Positions 44,199 through 53,100 of a DNA stretch of 64,000 nucleotides are shown here, in pieces. A program made the translations under genes and the position numbers. Within the stretch, counting starts at the first letter, position 1; every line of letters starts with the position of its first letter. Under the pieces are notes generated by a model. The model was not told the DNA's origin. It saw only the letters and a program-made list of their open reading frames with translations, and ran no database searches. The stretch comes from Gemmatimonadota bacterium (GTDB lineage Bacteria > Latescibacterota > UBA2968 > GCA-2709665): positions 1 to 64,000 of the forward strand of contig JAPPJY010000095.1 in assembly GCA_028874335.1 (NCBI GenBank), read 5' to 3'.

Positions 44199-44330
44199 CC
44201 TCAATGCGAAAAAAGACAACAGTCAAATTGGCCACAAAAGGCACAAAAGACACAGAAGGGACCGGTGCCAAACGGGGTATCGAGGTCGTCCATATGGATG
44301 ATATTTCCGTTCACGTCCAGCGACCTGGTG
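44199..44330 (+). repeat. Repeat family C, copy 1
   Basis: About 130 bp matching 51389..51518: CCTCAATGCGAAAAAAGACA, then CCACAAAAGGCACAAAAG, an intervening AGGTCGT, and ATTTCCGTTCACGTCCAG. It lies between HicB and the truncated glycosidase-like gene. Same orientation as the other copy. Confidence 0.8.
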
Positions 44331-44412
44331 TATCCTGGTAATCCGCCTTCTAATCGCCTTGATCAACTTGCACATTTACGAACTAACGTCACCGAAAAAC
44401 GACGAATCCTGG

Positions 44413-44958
44413 TCAGATCTTGTCGACTCCCCAGAGGTGCCCAAGCAGGAAGTTGTTGATATTCCCTCGCTGCCCGCCAATGCCGCCCAGGTGATAGGCG
44501 CCTTCCACGGGATTTGCGGTGATGTAGTCGACGATGGCGTCCCGTTCCCGGACAAGACGCTTCAAGTGCGCCTGGTCTCGCGTCCGGTGGTAGGATTCCG
44601 CGGTCCGTCTCGCGCCCATCAGCCGATCGATCAGCTCATACGCGGCATACAGCGTGCCACGCGCGTTGGCGCCCGCCAGCGCGATCCTGCCCGGCTTTAC
44701 GCACAGCACATAACCGTCGTCCCGCACTTCATTCAGCGGCAGGTCGCCAATCTCCACGCTGGCCCTTGCACCCACCAGAATCCTTACAGGCGCGCAGCTC
44801 TTTTCCCCGTGATGCAGACCGATGGGCGCACCGGCGAGCTTCCCGATGTAATGCGCCAGTTCTTCCCCGGCCGTCTTTTCAGCCGGTTCGGGTTTCGCCG
44901 GTACCTCCACCGCACAACGCGCGCGGCGGTCGGCGGCCAGGATCACGGTCCTATCCAT
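44413..44958 (-). pseudogene. Truncated DUF4838-like (GH67 N-domain-like) glycosidase gene
   Basis: 181 codons. Residues about 5-120 match the beta-alpha N-domain that precedes DUF4838/alpha-glucuronidase-like barrels: AGEELAHYIGKLAGAPI, ILVGARASVE, then GTLYAAYELIDRLMGAR. Where a catalytic barrel of several hundred residues should follow, the frame ends after about 60 unlike residues. The ATG (44958) overlaps the stop of the preceding propeller gene. A deletion remnant is the simplest explanation. Confidence 0.6.
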
Positions 44959-46228
44959 TGCCAGCTTCCACTTCCCACGTGTACGAGGCTGACCCGTTGC
45001 CATTTTCCACGCGGCAGGTTACCGAATGTCTTCCCGCCCTGTCCGCGACGAATCGCAATGATCCGCCGTTTCCGGGTATTGCCCTGCCATTGGACGTCCA
45101 CGAAAACCGGAGGTCCGGATCGTCGACTTCGTCGGCCGCCAATTCCGCGCACCCGACGTGGCGATACACCCCGTCGGCGTCCCGCTGGCGCGAGCCGTCC
45201 GGCGCGACCCAGCCGTCGTCCATGTCCCGCGCGGAATAGTACATCAGGTATCTGCCCGGCAACTTCAAGACGTGCGGGGTGGACGTGTACCGGCCGTCGA
45301 ACGCTTCCCTTCGCGGGTTCGGGGGAAAGGTCGGCACGTCGTTCTGATAGTACCAGGTGCCGCCGTCACGGGTCCTCCCGAACGAGATATCAAAGAGTCC
45401 GCCCGCCCGGTGACCGCCGAACCACATTGCGAGTTCGTCCCGATCGCGCATCACGAAGGGGTACACGCACGAGCGATAGATCCCGCCGTACCGCACCGCG
45501 TCGCCTTCGTGTTCCCAGTGCAGACCGTCCCCGGACCGGGCGGAAATGATGTTTTCGGTCATCTTCAGGTCCGGCGTCTCGGTCGATGGCGCGTTCACCC
45601 ACATCCTGTATGTCCCGTCGTCCAGTTTCAGGACACACGGCCGCCGCCCGGTACGAAACACCGGCTCCGGGTGGAACGTCCATGAAATCCCGTCGGGACT
45701 CTCGCCGTACCCCACCCGCTGGTTCAACCACGGGCGTCCCTCAGTGTCGATTTCATCGACGGCGGTAAACCACATCCTGTAAATCTTCGTCTCGAGGTCG
45801 TACAGCACGTACGGCGTCTGGAATCGCCAGCCCCACGGAATCGCGTCGTCGGTGGCGATCGGATTATCCGGCCGCGGGTCCCAGCGCAGCCCGTCCCTCG
45901 ACGTGGCGTACCCGAGATGGATGTACGAAGGGTTTCGCGCGTGGTCGGAACTGCCCACGTACCACATCTTGAATATGCCGTCCACCCTCAGCACACAGGG
46001 CATGTAGAGGATCACCCGGCACCAGTTCTGTCGGGTCGTGGCTGCCGACAGGAGTGGCTCGGGCAGTCGCTGCCAGGGCTGTGCTTTCGGGAGGCATTGA
46101 CAGGGCTCTATCTCGAGACGAAGGTCGACGGTCTCACCGGCCTTGACCGAAATCGTCCGCCCCGTCGGCTCGACGCCGCAGATGCGGGGCACATACCAGG
46201 CCGGGACCTCGGGAACTCGCGCCGCCAT
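44951..46228 (-). CDS. GH43-like propeller with C-terminal Ig-like domain
   Basis: 425 residues: short N-domain (VKAGETVDLRLEIEP), five-bladed propeller (TTRQNWCRVILYMPCVLRV, MWYVGSS, TRDGGTWYYQNDVP) and a C-terminal Ig/PKD-like domain (FVADRAGRHSVTCRVENGNGS). Close to 50358..51380, which lacks the extra domain. Start at ATG 46228 with GGAAGGA upstream. Its stop overlaps the truncated gene. No signal peptide; glycosidase activity unproven. Confidence 0.72.
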   Translation of the reverse strand: MAARVPEVPAWYVPRICGVEPTGRTISVKAGETVDLRLEIEPCQCLPKAQPWQRLPEPLLSAATTRQNWCRVILYMPCVLRVDGIFKMWYVGSSDHARNPSYIHLGYATSRDGLRWDPRPDNPIATDDAIPWGWRFQTPYVLYDLETKIYRMWFTAVDEIDTEGRPWLNQRVGYGESPDGISWTFHPEPVFRTGRRPCVLKLDDGTYRMWVNAPSTETPDLKMTENIISARSGDGLHWEHEGDAVRYGGIYRSCVYPFVMRDRDELAMWFGGHRAGGLFDISFGRTRDGGTWYYQNDVPTFPPNPRREAFDGRYTSTPHVLKLPGRYLMYYSARDMDDGWVAPDGSRQRDADGVYRHVGCAELAADEVDDPDLRFSWTSNGRAIPGNGGSLRFVADRAGRHSVTCRVENGNGSASYTWEVEAGNG

Positions 46229-46360
46229 TTCATCATCCTTCCGTTGCGAGAAGAGAGTGAAGAGGAGTGAGGAACGAGAAGTGAGGAAAGAGAGAAAGTC
46301 TACAGCGCTGGGAAGGCCGGGGCGCTTTCTCCACTCTCCCCTCAACAATTACCCCTGCGC

Positions 46361-47314
46361 TCATTCCCCCCGAGGTCGGTACCTCGGCGTAAACGCCCGT
46401 CCATAGAACAGCGGCATCAACTCATGCGGTACCTGGTCGGTCTGCCCCAGCGACGCCATCTGGCCGAACTCGTAGTCGGAATGGACCAGCCGCGAAAGCA
46501 TGATAAGCCGTTCCTTATCCGTCTCGATGTTGATGGTGCGGTGCATCAGCGGACCGTCGGCGAACAGCAGCGCAGACCCCCGCCTGGCCGTGGTCTGATG
46601 GAAGAACTCGGAATCCGGATGGTCCGTGATATACTGCTTCAAATCGTCGTACGAGAGGTCGAGTCTGTGACTTCCCGCGAAGATCCCGGTTCCGCCGTCG
46701 CCCGGGCCCACGTCTGTGAGATAGAGGATCAAACCGAGGATCTGCGTATGGAACCAGCCATTCTTGCGGACCGCCCGGTCCTTGTGTCGCGTGACCCCGC
46801 CGTGCCATCCCAGGACCGGGGTATCGGAACGCCGGTTGAAGCGGACGGCGACCTGATGGAACCGGAACGTCCCGCCCAGCAGTTCGGTCGCGATCCCCAG
46901 GACGCGCGGCCTGGTCAGCACTGACAGGTAGACGGGGTCCAGCCCCAGCACGTTCTCAATCTCAAGACGTTCCAGGTGAAGCTCGCCCGAAGCGGTCCTT
47001 CTCCGGTTCGCCCGCCAGATCGCCCCGTTCCTGAAGTCCTCGTATTTTCTGGGCGGCGGAGGCGGCGTGATCTCGTTGTCGCCGGCCGCGTCCAGGATTT
47101 CCGCCTTCAATTTGCTGGCTGACGCTTCTATGGACTGCAACTCCGGCTCGGTAAACAGGTCTTCGACGATGGTGTACCCGAAGAGCTCGAATCGCATCCG
47201 CTGTTCCAGCGTCAGGGCAGGGAATGGATAGTCGAATTCCGTTTGCGGCACATCCGAGAATCCGAACCCGGGATTCGGCGCGGAATATCTGGTTTTCGTC
47301 GCTATCTCGGCCAT
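46361..47314 (-). CDS. PhyH-family dioxygenase with altered metal motif
   Basis: 317 residues of the phytanoyl-CoA dioxygenase family (MRFELFGYTIVEDLFTEPELQ start; DGGTGIFAGSHR; distal LMHRTIN). The usual HxD near residue 170 is instead GWHGG, with HKD a few residues on (RHKDRAV), so the iron ligands may be shifted. ATG at 47314 has GGAGG upstream. Substrate unknown. Confidence 0.78.
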   Translation of the reverse strand: MAEIATKTRYSAPNPGFGFSDVPQTEFDYPFPALTLEQRMRFELFGYTIVEDLFTEPELQSIEASASKLKAEILDAAGDNEITPPPPPRKYEDFRNGAIWRANRRRTASGELHLERLEIENVLGLDPVYLSVLTRPRVLGIATELLGGTFRFHQVAVRFNRRSDTPVLGWHGGVTRHKDRAVRKNGWFHTQILGLILYLTDVGPGDGGTGIFAGSHRLDLSYDDLKQYITDHPDSEFFHQTTARRGSALLFADGPLMHRTINIETDKERLIMLSRLVHSDYEFGQMASLGQTDQVPHELMPLFYGRAFTPRYRPRGE

Positions 47315-47458
47315 CTCGATGCACCTCCAAAGACAATCTGTCCGTTTCGACAGGCTCAACGAACCTTATTGAACCCCTGGCTGTACCTCGAACTGAACCC
47401 ACGGCCGTAACTCGAACTGCCAGTTCGAGCTACCTGATCAAGCAGCCTCATTCCCGAG

Positions 47459-48283
47459 TCAATCCCCTGCCCGCACCCAGTGCCGGAAAAGGGGCTTCAC
47501 CTTTTCGGGCATCGAATCATAGACTTCCTGCGGAACAGGCGGGACCTCTGGCGCATTGAGTCCGGTGGCCTCCAGCATCCGCTCGCGCGCTTCGGAGCCG
47601 GGCATCAGGACACCGGTATCGAGCCACCAGGGCGCGTAGCGAATGACGACCGACACGCGCGGCTCGTCGGAACGGTTGGGGGCCGTGGCGTGCCACAGCC
47701 GGCTGTCCAGCATCAGCACGCTTCCCGCTTCGCCTTCCGCGTTGCATTCGCCGGGAATGGCGCCGAGCGGGTCGAATCCGTTTCCCCCGCTTGGATTGTT
47801 GTTCGAACGGTGGCTGCCGGGAAGAATGAGGGTTCCTCCGTTTTTCGCACTGAAGGGGGAGAGCATCCATAGCGTGGTGAGGTGCATCACCGCGTCGGGA
47901 TAGGGCGCGGAGATATGTCCGGCGTTGTTCTGGTTGAAGGGCCAGTCGGCGTGCCACGCGCCGCGCGGATTACCCGGGAAATTCACCGTTGCGGTTGTGA
48001 AGGAGATCCGGACGTGTTCGCCCAGCATTCCCTCGACGACGCCCATGACCCCGGAATCCGCCACATAGGGCGCGAAAGACTGCTCCCGGGCGACGAAACC
48101 GGAGACGTGGCCGATGCCCTTGTCGTCGAGCGTTTCGGCATTCGCGTGCCGGTGGACGGCATCCATGACGCTCTCTCTCACCGCGGTGACCCGGTCATTG
48201 GGCACAACGTCCTTCACGACACACCAGCCGTTGACGCGCATCTGGTCCAGTTCGCTTTGCATCCGATTGGCTCCAGAATCCAT
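47459..48283 (-). CDS. PhyH-family dioxygenase
   Basis: 274 residues with metal residues in RGAWHADWPF (HxD) and LWHATAPNRSDEPRVS (distal His, Arg). The ORF track's longer N-terminus is shadow of the neighbouring gene; ATGs at 48283 or 48262 are both possible. Follows the DUF6785-like gene by 53 bp and probably shares its transcript. Confidence 0.88.
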   Translation of the reverse strand: MDSGANRMQSELDQMRVNGWCVVKDVVPNDRVTAVRESVMDAVHRHANAETLDDKGIGHVSGFVAREQSFAPYVADSGVMGVVEGMLGEHVRISFTTATVNFPGNPRGAWHADWPFNQNNAGHISAPYPDAVMHLTTLWMLSPFSAKNGGTLILPGSHRSNNNPSGGNGFDPLGAIPGECNAEGEAGSVLMLDSRLWHATAPNRSDEPRVSVVIRYAPWWLDTGVLMPGSEARERMLEATGLNAPEVPPVPQEVYDSMPEKVKPLFRHWVRAGD

Positions 48284-48336
48284 AAACGTAGCGTCTCCGT
48301 TAGATTTGACGGCACGCAAGCCGCCCGTCCCCGTGC

Positions 48337-50331
48337 TCACGGCTGCAGGATCCAGATCCCGCCCACTTTGCCCGTGATGCTGTCGATGACGATCCACATC
48401 CCAAGGCAGACCGCCTCCCCGAGGATGATCCCGACAAAGAACAGCCGGGTCAGCCTGTACAGGTTGGCGCCTCCGAACCGCAGCACGAGCGACTTGATTC
48501 CCCAGGCGAGAAACACGCTGAAGAAGTAGTTGTGCGTATAGGCGATCGTGCTCACGGGCAGCGCAACCGGGTGCAGCGGCCACGACGGCAGCCGGGAGCG
48601 GAGCGCCATCATCAACACCACGACACCCACGCCCAGACCCGTATACAAGAAGCCGGGATAGAAGATGGGCGAGGGTGAGAGCAGCCTGCGACCGATGTAT
48701 TCGTCGAACGGCAGCGCGCAGTCGTTCACGTCCCGGAACCAGTAGTCCAGGTTGCGGCCGCCGTGTTCATATCCCAGCTGGAGCGTGGTATAGCTCGCCG
48801 CGATCAGGCCGGCGGCCAGCGCGGCGCCCATCGCCAGCACGAGACCCCGCTTGCGTCCGATCTCCCGTGCGAGTCTCAGCGCGCCCGAGGCCCTCGGCAT
48901 GAGCGTATTCAACCGGGTCATCGTCCAGGCGAAGCTGACGCCGAGAGACGTCAGCCCCGTGGGGCTGAACGCCGCGGAGCCCACGGCGCACACCACGAAC
49001 TCAGACGGATTCAGCGGAGAATAGGTCACGGAATATCCGGTCTCGCTCACGATGCGGGCGAGCACCAGAAAGACGACGAAACTGAAGAAGCCCAGCAGCA
49101 GGACGAGATGGGGAGCAATGCCCGCCTGGTAGAGCCAGCATCCGAGATAGAGTGTCCCCGCAACGATCCCGGCCACCGCGGACCGGTAGGGGATCACCTC
49201 GTCCGAATCGTCCAGGCGCGAGGGGCGGCCCATTGCCCTCGCCCACACCTCGCGCAGGTGCCCCCGCGCGATCCACAGACTGTAGCCCGCCAGGCCGAGC
49301 ATGTATCCCATGCCCATCATTGCCAGGAATTCGGATCCCTGGGAACTGTGCCGGCCTACGACCCCCGAGACCCCGTATGTCTCCGCCCCGACAACGGCCA
49401 GAACGCCGCTGATGCACTTCGCGATGACGTTGAACAGCCAGATGCTCAGACTCACGTCCGTATTCACGAAATACGAGTACCCAAGGATCGCGAAATGCAG
49501 GCCGATATGCAAGGGAATCGCCCGGCGGAAGATCCAGAGAACCGTTCGCAGCTGAATCCGCGGAAGCGAATAGTAGTACCTCTGAAGCCCGTTCAACAAT
49601 CCGATCAGGAACGGTACTGCGAACCCGCCCCACATCATCCTGCTGCGGAACAGGGGCCCGACCGTCCGCACCCCCATCATGCTCATCTCCAACGGCACCT
49701 GCATGATTGGGAACGCGAAGCGCTCGTGCTCCTCCCACTGCTTTCTCATGAGAACCGCCAGGCAGACGAGCACGACGTAGAGCACGACCAGAAACGACCC
49801 CCAGCTCCACAAGGGAACCACCCACGACCACCATGGCACCGGGTCGCCGGCGGGAAGGCCGTCGTACAGCCCCCGTACCGCTTCCGTATCCAGGATCGAC
49901 AGCCACGGCAGGGCATTGGGCAACACGGCTTCCAGGTGCCGCATTTCCGGCGAGGCGTAGTAGGTGACGCCCGTCATGAAGCCCAGCAGGGCCTTGGTCA
50001 TCTTCCATGACGGCATCAGAAACATCAACATGACGTAGACGGCCAGCAACTCGCCCCGCCCCAGTGAGAAGCGGCGCTTCAGGGCTCCCGCCAGCGGGTT
50101 GAGTACCAGCACGAGTACAAAAAAAACGAACAGCACGCCCCGGTCCATATGGTAATTGCCCATGAAGGGCCCCTGGACGACCATCCGGTTGTAGGTCAAC
50201 GCAACGCCCATGAACGCGCAAAGACCCAGTCCGATCAGGAACGCGCGAAGGGTCAGACCGTCTTCCGAAGGTTCCGGCTGACTCTCCGATTGCGCGTGTT
50301 GCTGTGGGTCTTTCGCTCGAGCGCTTTCCAC
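48337..50331 (-). CDS. DUF6785-like polytopic membrane protein (paralogue 4)
   Basis: 664 residues, starting at GTG with GGAGG 5 bases upstream. Keeps EEHERFAFPIMQVPL, RIVSETGYSVTYSPLNP and FGGANLYRLTRLFFVG. Closest to 3900..5879. Cotranscribed between a propeller gene (50358..51380) and a PhyH gene; a PhyH gene also follows paralogue 2. Confidence 0.87.
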   Translation of the reverse strand: MESARAKDPQQHAQSESQPEPSEDGLTLRAFLIGLGLCAFMGVALTYNRMVVQGPFMGNYHMDRGVLFVFFVLVLVLNPLAGALKRRFSLGRGELLAVYVMLMFLMPSWKMTKALLGFMTGVTYYASPEMRHLEAVLPNALPWLSILDTEAVRGLYDGLPAGDPVPWWSWVVPLWSWGSFLVVLYVVLVCLAVLMRKQWEEHERFAFPIMQVPLEMSMMGVRTVGPLFRSRMMWGGFAVPFLIGLLNGLQRYYYSLPRIQLRTVLWIFRRAIPLHIGLHFAILGYSYFVNTDVSLSIWLFNVIAKCISGVLAVVGAETYGVSGVVGRHSSQGSEFLAMMGMGYMLGLAGYSLWIARGHLREVWARAMGRPSRLDDSDEVIPYRSAVAGIVAGTLYLGCWLYQAGIAPHLVLLLGFFSFVVFLVLARIVSETGYSVTYSPLNPSEFVVCAVGSAAFSPTGLTSLGVSFAWTMTRLNTLMPRASGALRLAREIGRKRGLVLAMGAALAAGLIAASYTTLQLGYEHGGRNLDYWFRDVNDCALPFDEYIGRRLLSPSPIFYPGFLYTGLGVGVVVLMMALRSRLPSWPLHPVALPVSTIAYTHNYFFSVFLAWGIKSLVLRFGGANLYRLTRLFFVGIILGEAVCLGMWIVIDSITGKVGGIWILQP

Positions 50332-50357
50332 TCGTCCTCCTCTTCAAGCCCGACATT

Positions 50358-51380
50358 TCAAGTCCTGCCGCACTCGGCCACGCCGATGTGGCGGTAGATT
50401 CCGGCCCTGTCCATGCCAAGCGTGTCGGCGCCCGTCCTGTAGAGGGTACCCCAGTCTCGGGCGGAGTAGTACATCAGATAGCGGTCCCCGCCGTCGACGA
50501 CGCACGGCGTGGAGGTATACCGCCCGTCGTAGTCATTGGGATCCCGCGTCGCGGGCAGGGCAGGTGTGTCGTGGTGGTGGGTCCAGGCAAGGCCATCGGA
50601 CGACGTGGAGCAGTAGATCTCAAACACGGGGCGGACCAGCGGCGATTCGGACCCCGCGTCGATCACGACTTCGCCGCCGGCGGGCCAGGCGCCGTACCAC
50701 ATGATGTATCCCTCGCCGTCGCGCATGACGAATGGATAGACCGTTCCCCTGAGTTTCTCGTTGAAGCTCACGGCGGGTTCGGGGTCGCGCGTCCAACGGA
50801 GGCCGTCCGTGGATTCGAAGCGATAGATGTGATGTACCAGGTCGTCGAAGCATCCGTCGGGCGTTGGGGATGAGTTCATCCACATCCGGTAGGCGCCCGG
50901 ACCGTCCTTGATCACGCACGGACGTCGCCCGCTGTGATAGATCGGCTCCGGATGTACGTCCCATTTCAGCCCGTCGAGGCTGGTGGCATAACCGAGTTGC
51001 TGCTCGAAGCTCACGAGCCAGGTTGGACCGCCCCGGACAACGGAGGACATGATGAACCACATCTTGAACAGCCCCTCGTCCGCGTCGAAGATCACGTGGG
51101 GCGTCTGCCAGGCGTCGCAGGCCGGCAGATCGTCGCGGGTGAGGATGGGGTTGTCCGGGTGCTCGTTCCAGTGGATTCCGTCGTCCGATTCGGCGAAGCC
51201 CACGACCGAATCGTCTGTACGGGTAGCGGTGCCGTGAGCGATGTACCACATCATGTACCTGTCCGCGACGCGGAGCACCGTCGGGTTGTAGAGTTCAACC
51301 CGGCACCAGTCCTGGCGGGTGGTCAGCGCGGACAGAATCGGTTTTTCGCGACGACGCCACTTTGCAAGATGAAGGGACAT
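50358..51380 (-). CDS. GH43-like propeller protein
   Basis: 340 residues: TTRQDWCRVELYNPTVLRV, MWYIAHG, IHWNEHPDNPIL and HPEPIYHSGRRPCV. Very similar to 44951..46228 without the end domain. ATG at 51380 with GAGGTCG upstream; the track's first 18 residues belong to repeat C. Its stop is 26 bp before the DUF6785-like start. Confidence 0.75.
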   Translation of the reverse strand: MSLHLAKWRRREKPILSALTTRQDWCRVELYNPTVLRVADRYMMWYIAHGTATRTDDSVVGFAESDDGIHWNEHPDNPILTRDDLPACDAWQTPHVIFDADEGLFKMWFIMSSVVRGGPTWLVSFEQQLGYATSLDGLKWDVHPEPIYHSGRRPCVIKDGPGAYRMWMNSSPTPDGCFDDLVHHIYRFESTDGLRWTRDPEPAVSFNEKLRGTVYPFVMRDGEGYIMWYGAWPAGGEVVIDAGSESPLVRPVFEIYCSTSSDGLAWTHHHDTPALPATRDPNDYDGRYTSTPCVVDGGDRYLMYYSARDWGTLYRTGADTLGMDRAGIYRHIGVAECGRT

Positions 51381-51388
51381 ATATTCGA

Positions 51389-51518
51389 CCTCAATTCGAA
51401 AAAAGACAGCAGGCAAATTTACCACAAAAAGCACAAAAGGTACAAAGGGTTGCAGCGCGAAAGCGGGGTATGGAGGTCGTTCATAAGGATGAAATTTCCG
51501 TTCACGTCCAGTGGTCTC
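51389..51518 (+). repeat. Repeat family C, copy 2
   Basis: About 130 bp matching 44199..44330 in order and orientation (CCTCAATTCGAAAAAAGACA, CCACAAAAAGCACAAAAGG, TTTCCGTTCACGTCCAG). It lies just upstream of the propeller gene's start. Confidence 0.8.
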
Positions 51519-51612
51519 AAGTGTCCAGAAACTTTCACATCAATTCGCCTCTGTTCTTCTGCATATTTTCGACATTCAGGTCCCAGAATAATCGCAGATC
51601 ACGGTCAATCCA

Positions 51613-52824
51613 CTAAAATCCCGTCAGGGACGTGGAAAGTTCCTCGAGCGAAACGGACTGTTTCCGCAGGGGGCGCGAGTCCATCGTGCACGCGGTTTCG
51701 CGATAGCCGGAGCCGCTGACGATTGCGACGACGACGTCTTCCAGATGGACCTGCCCAGAGTCCATCAGACGGGTTGTTCCAGCCAGGCAGGCGCCCGTCG
51801 ACGGCTCCACGAACAGTCCTTCCCGCCGGCCGCAGGCTTCCTGGGCCGAAAGGGCTTCCTCGTCCGTGACGGAAACAAAGAACCCGTTCGACGAACGTAT
51901 GGTCCCCAAGGCTTCCATGCCGTCGGGGGGGTAGCTGTGGGCGAGTTTCACCAGAATCGAAGGCGGCAGGTTGTCATAAGGCAGCGCCAGCACGTCTTCC
52001 CACCGGTTCAATCCGCGTTCGAAGGCCACCTCCAGCGCGTTGTAATCCGCGGGTACCACGCCGATCATCCTGGGAACGGAGTCGATGAGTCCGAGCGCCC
52101 GGCAGTCTCGGAATCCCCGCCAGACCCCCGAGACTGTACCGCCGCCACCCACGGGAACCACCACCCAGTCCGGCGCTTTGCCAAGTTCCTCCACGATCTC
52201 GAAGGCGATGGTCTTGTTTCCCTCGGCCTGGTACGGATTGGAATTCCGGCTGGTCGTGCTCAGATAGAGTCCCTGTTCACGGCAGACGTCGATCACACCG
52301 TGTACGATCGGATCGATCGGCGCCTTCACCTCGACAAGCGCCGCACCCAGGCCGAACATGGGGTAGAGCCGCTCCGGCGGCGTTCCTTCCGTCATGACCA
52401 CGACGCTGCGCAACCCCGCCCGCGCGGCAAGCGCGGCGTTCGAGATGCCTGCGCTGCCCGTCGATACGATCACGGACACATCCGCGCCGATGGCCTTCGC
52501 ATGCGTGATCGCGACCGAGAGCGAACGGTCCTTGTGGGATCCGGTGGGGTTGCGGGTCTCGTCCTTCAGATAGACCCGATGTTCCTCGAAACTCCGTGCC
52601 CGCAGCAGCGGGGTACCGCCTTCGCCCAGGGTTACGGCTCCATCGGGGGGGTCTACAGGAAGCAGGGGCCAGTAGCGCCACATGGTACCGTCGAAGCGGT
52701 CGTCCCATGATACGTCGTGATAGCGGTATCGAAACCCCAGGGAACCCGCGCAGATGCCGCAGTTCAAGGCGGGGGCATCCTGTTGCGCACCGCACGTCAA
52801 ACAGATCTTTCGAAATCGACTCAC
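51613..52824 (-). CDS. Threonine-synthase-like PLP enzyme
   Basis: 403 residues of the fold II PLP class. N-terminal zinc ribbon CLTC/CGIC (Cys8, 11, 22, 25), PLP lysine Lys98 in PTGSHKDRS, phosphate loop GGGGTVSG. Converts O-phosphohomoserine to threonine in its best-known relatives; a related beta-replacement reaction is possible. It lies apart from other amino-acid genes. Confidence 0.85.
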   Translation of the reverse strand: MSRFRKICLTCGAQQDAPALNCGICAGSLGFRYRYHDVSWDDRFDGTMWRYWPLLPVDPPDGAVTLGEGGTPLLRARSFEEHRVYLKDETRNPTGSHKDRSLSVAITHAKAIGADVSVIVSTGSAGISNAALAARAGLRSVVVMTEGTPPERLYPMFGLGAALVEVKAPIDPIVHGVIDVCREQGLYLSTTSRNSNPYQAEGNKTIAFEIVEELGKAPDWVVVPVGGGGTVSGVWRGFRDCRALGLIDSVPRMIGVVPADYNALEVAFERGLNRWEDVLALPYDNLPPSILVKLAHSYPPDGMEALGTIRSSNGFFVSVTDEEALSAQEACGRREGLFVEPSTGACLAGTTRLMDSGQVHLEDVVVAIVSGSGYRETACTMDSRPLRKQSVSLEELSTSLTGF

Positions 52825-52884
52825 CGTGGACCCCTAACCTTGATTCGATTCGAGATAACCGTTAAAATGACCGCAAAGTGCATG

Positions 52885-53012
52885 AATGCGGGGAGACGGG
52901 AGACGTAAGACGGTAGATGAGATCATTGCCGGGTATGTTAATCCTCGTTGCCTCCGGCACGAGAAGAATCCCTACAAGGCTGGAAATCTCTCCCGTCTTA
53001 CGTCTTGCGTCT
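52885..53012. repeat. Repeat family B, copy 2
   Basis: About 128 bp in the same order as 30728..30850: AATGCGGGGAGACGGGAGA, then ATTGCCGGGTATGTTAATCC, GGCACGAGAAGAAT and the inverted arm TCTCCCGTCTTACGTCT. The outer arms (GGGAGACGTAAGACGG / GTCTTACGTC) can pair. Confidence 0.8.
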
Positions 53013-53040
53013 CACCATGTGGTGGGGCGGGGTGTGGATA

Positions 53041-53080
53041 AAAAGAAATGGCAATCCCTGAGGACCGCCATTTCTCTTTT
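53041..53080 (-). terminator. Intrinsic terminator after the PorV-like gene
   Basis: AGAAATGGC/GCCATTTCT stem with a 14-base loop, followed on the minus strand by TTTTTA and on the plus strand by CTTTT, so it can work both ways. Located 20 bp after the PorV-like stop. Confidence 0.75.
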
Positions 53081-53100
53081 ACAAGATGCTTCCTGAAAAC

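Noticed and set aside
48284-48583. N-terminal extension of the PhyH ORF at 47459
   Set aside because: The extension is the shadow of the DUF6785-like gene's 3' end; PhyH homology begins after the ATGs at 48283/48262.
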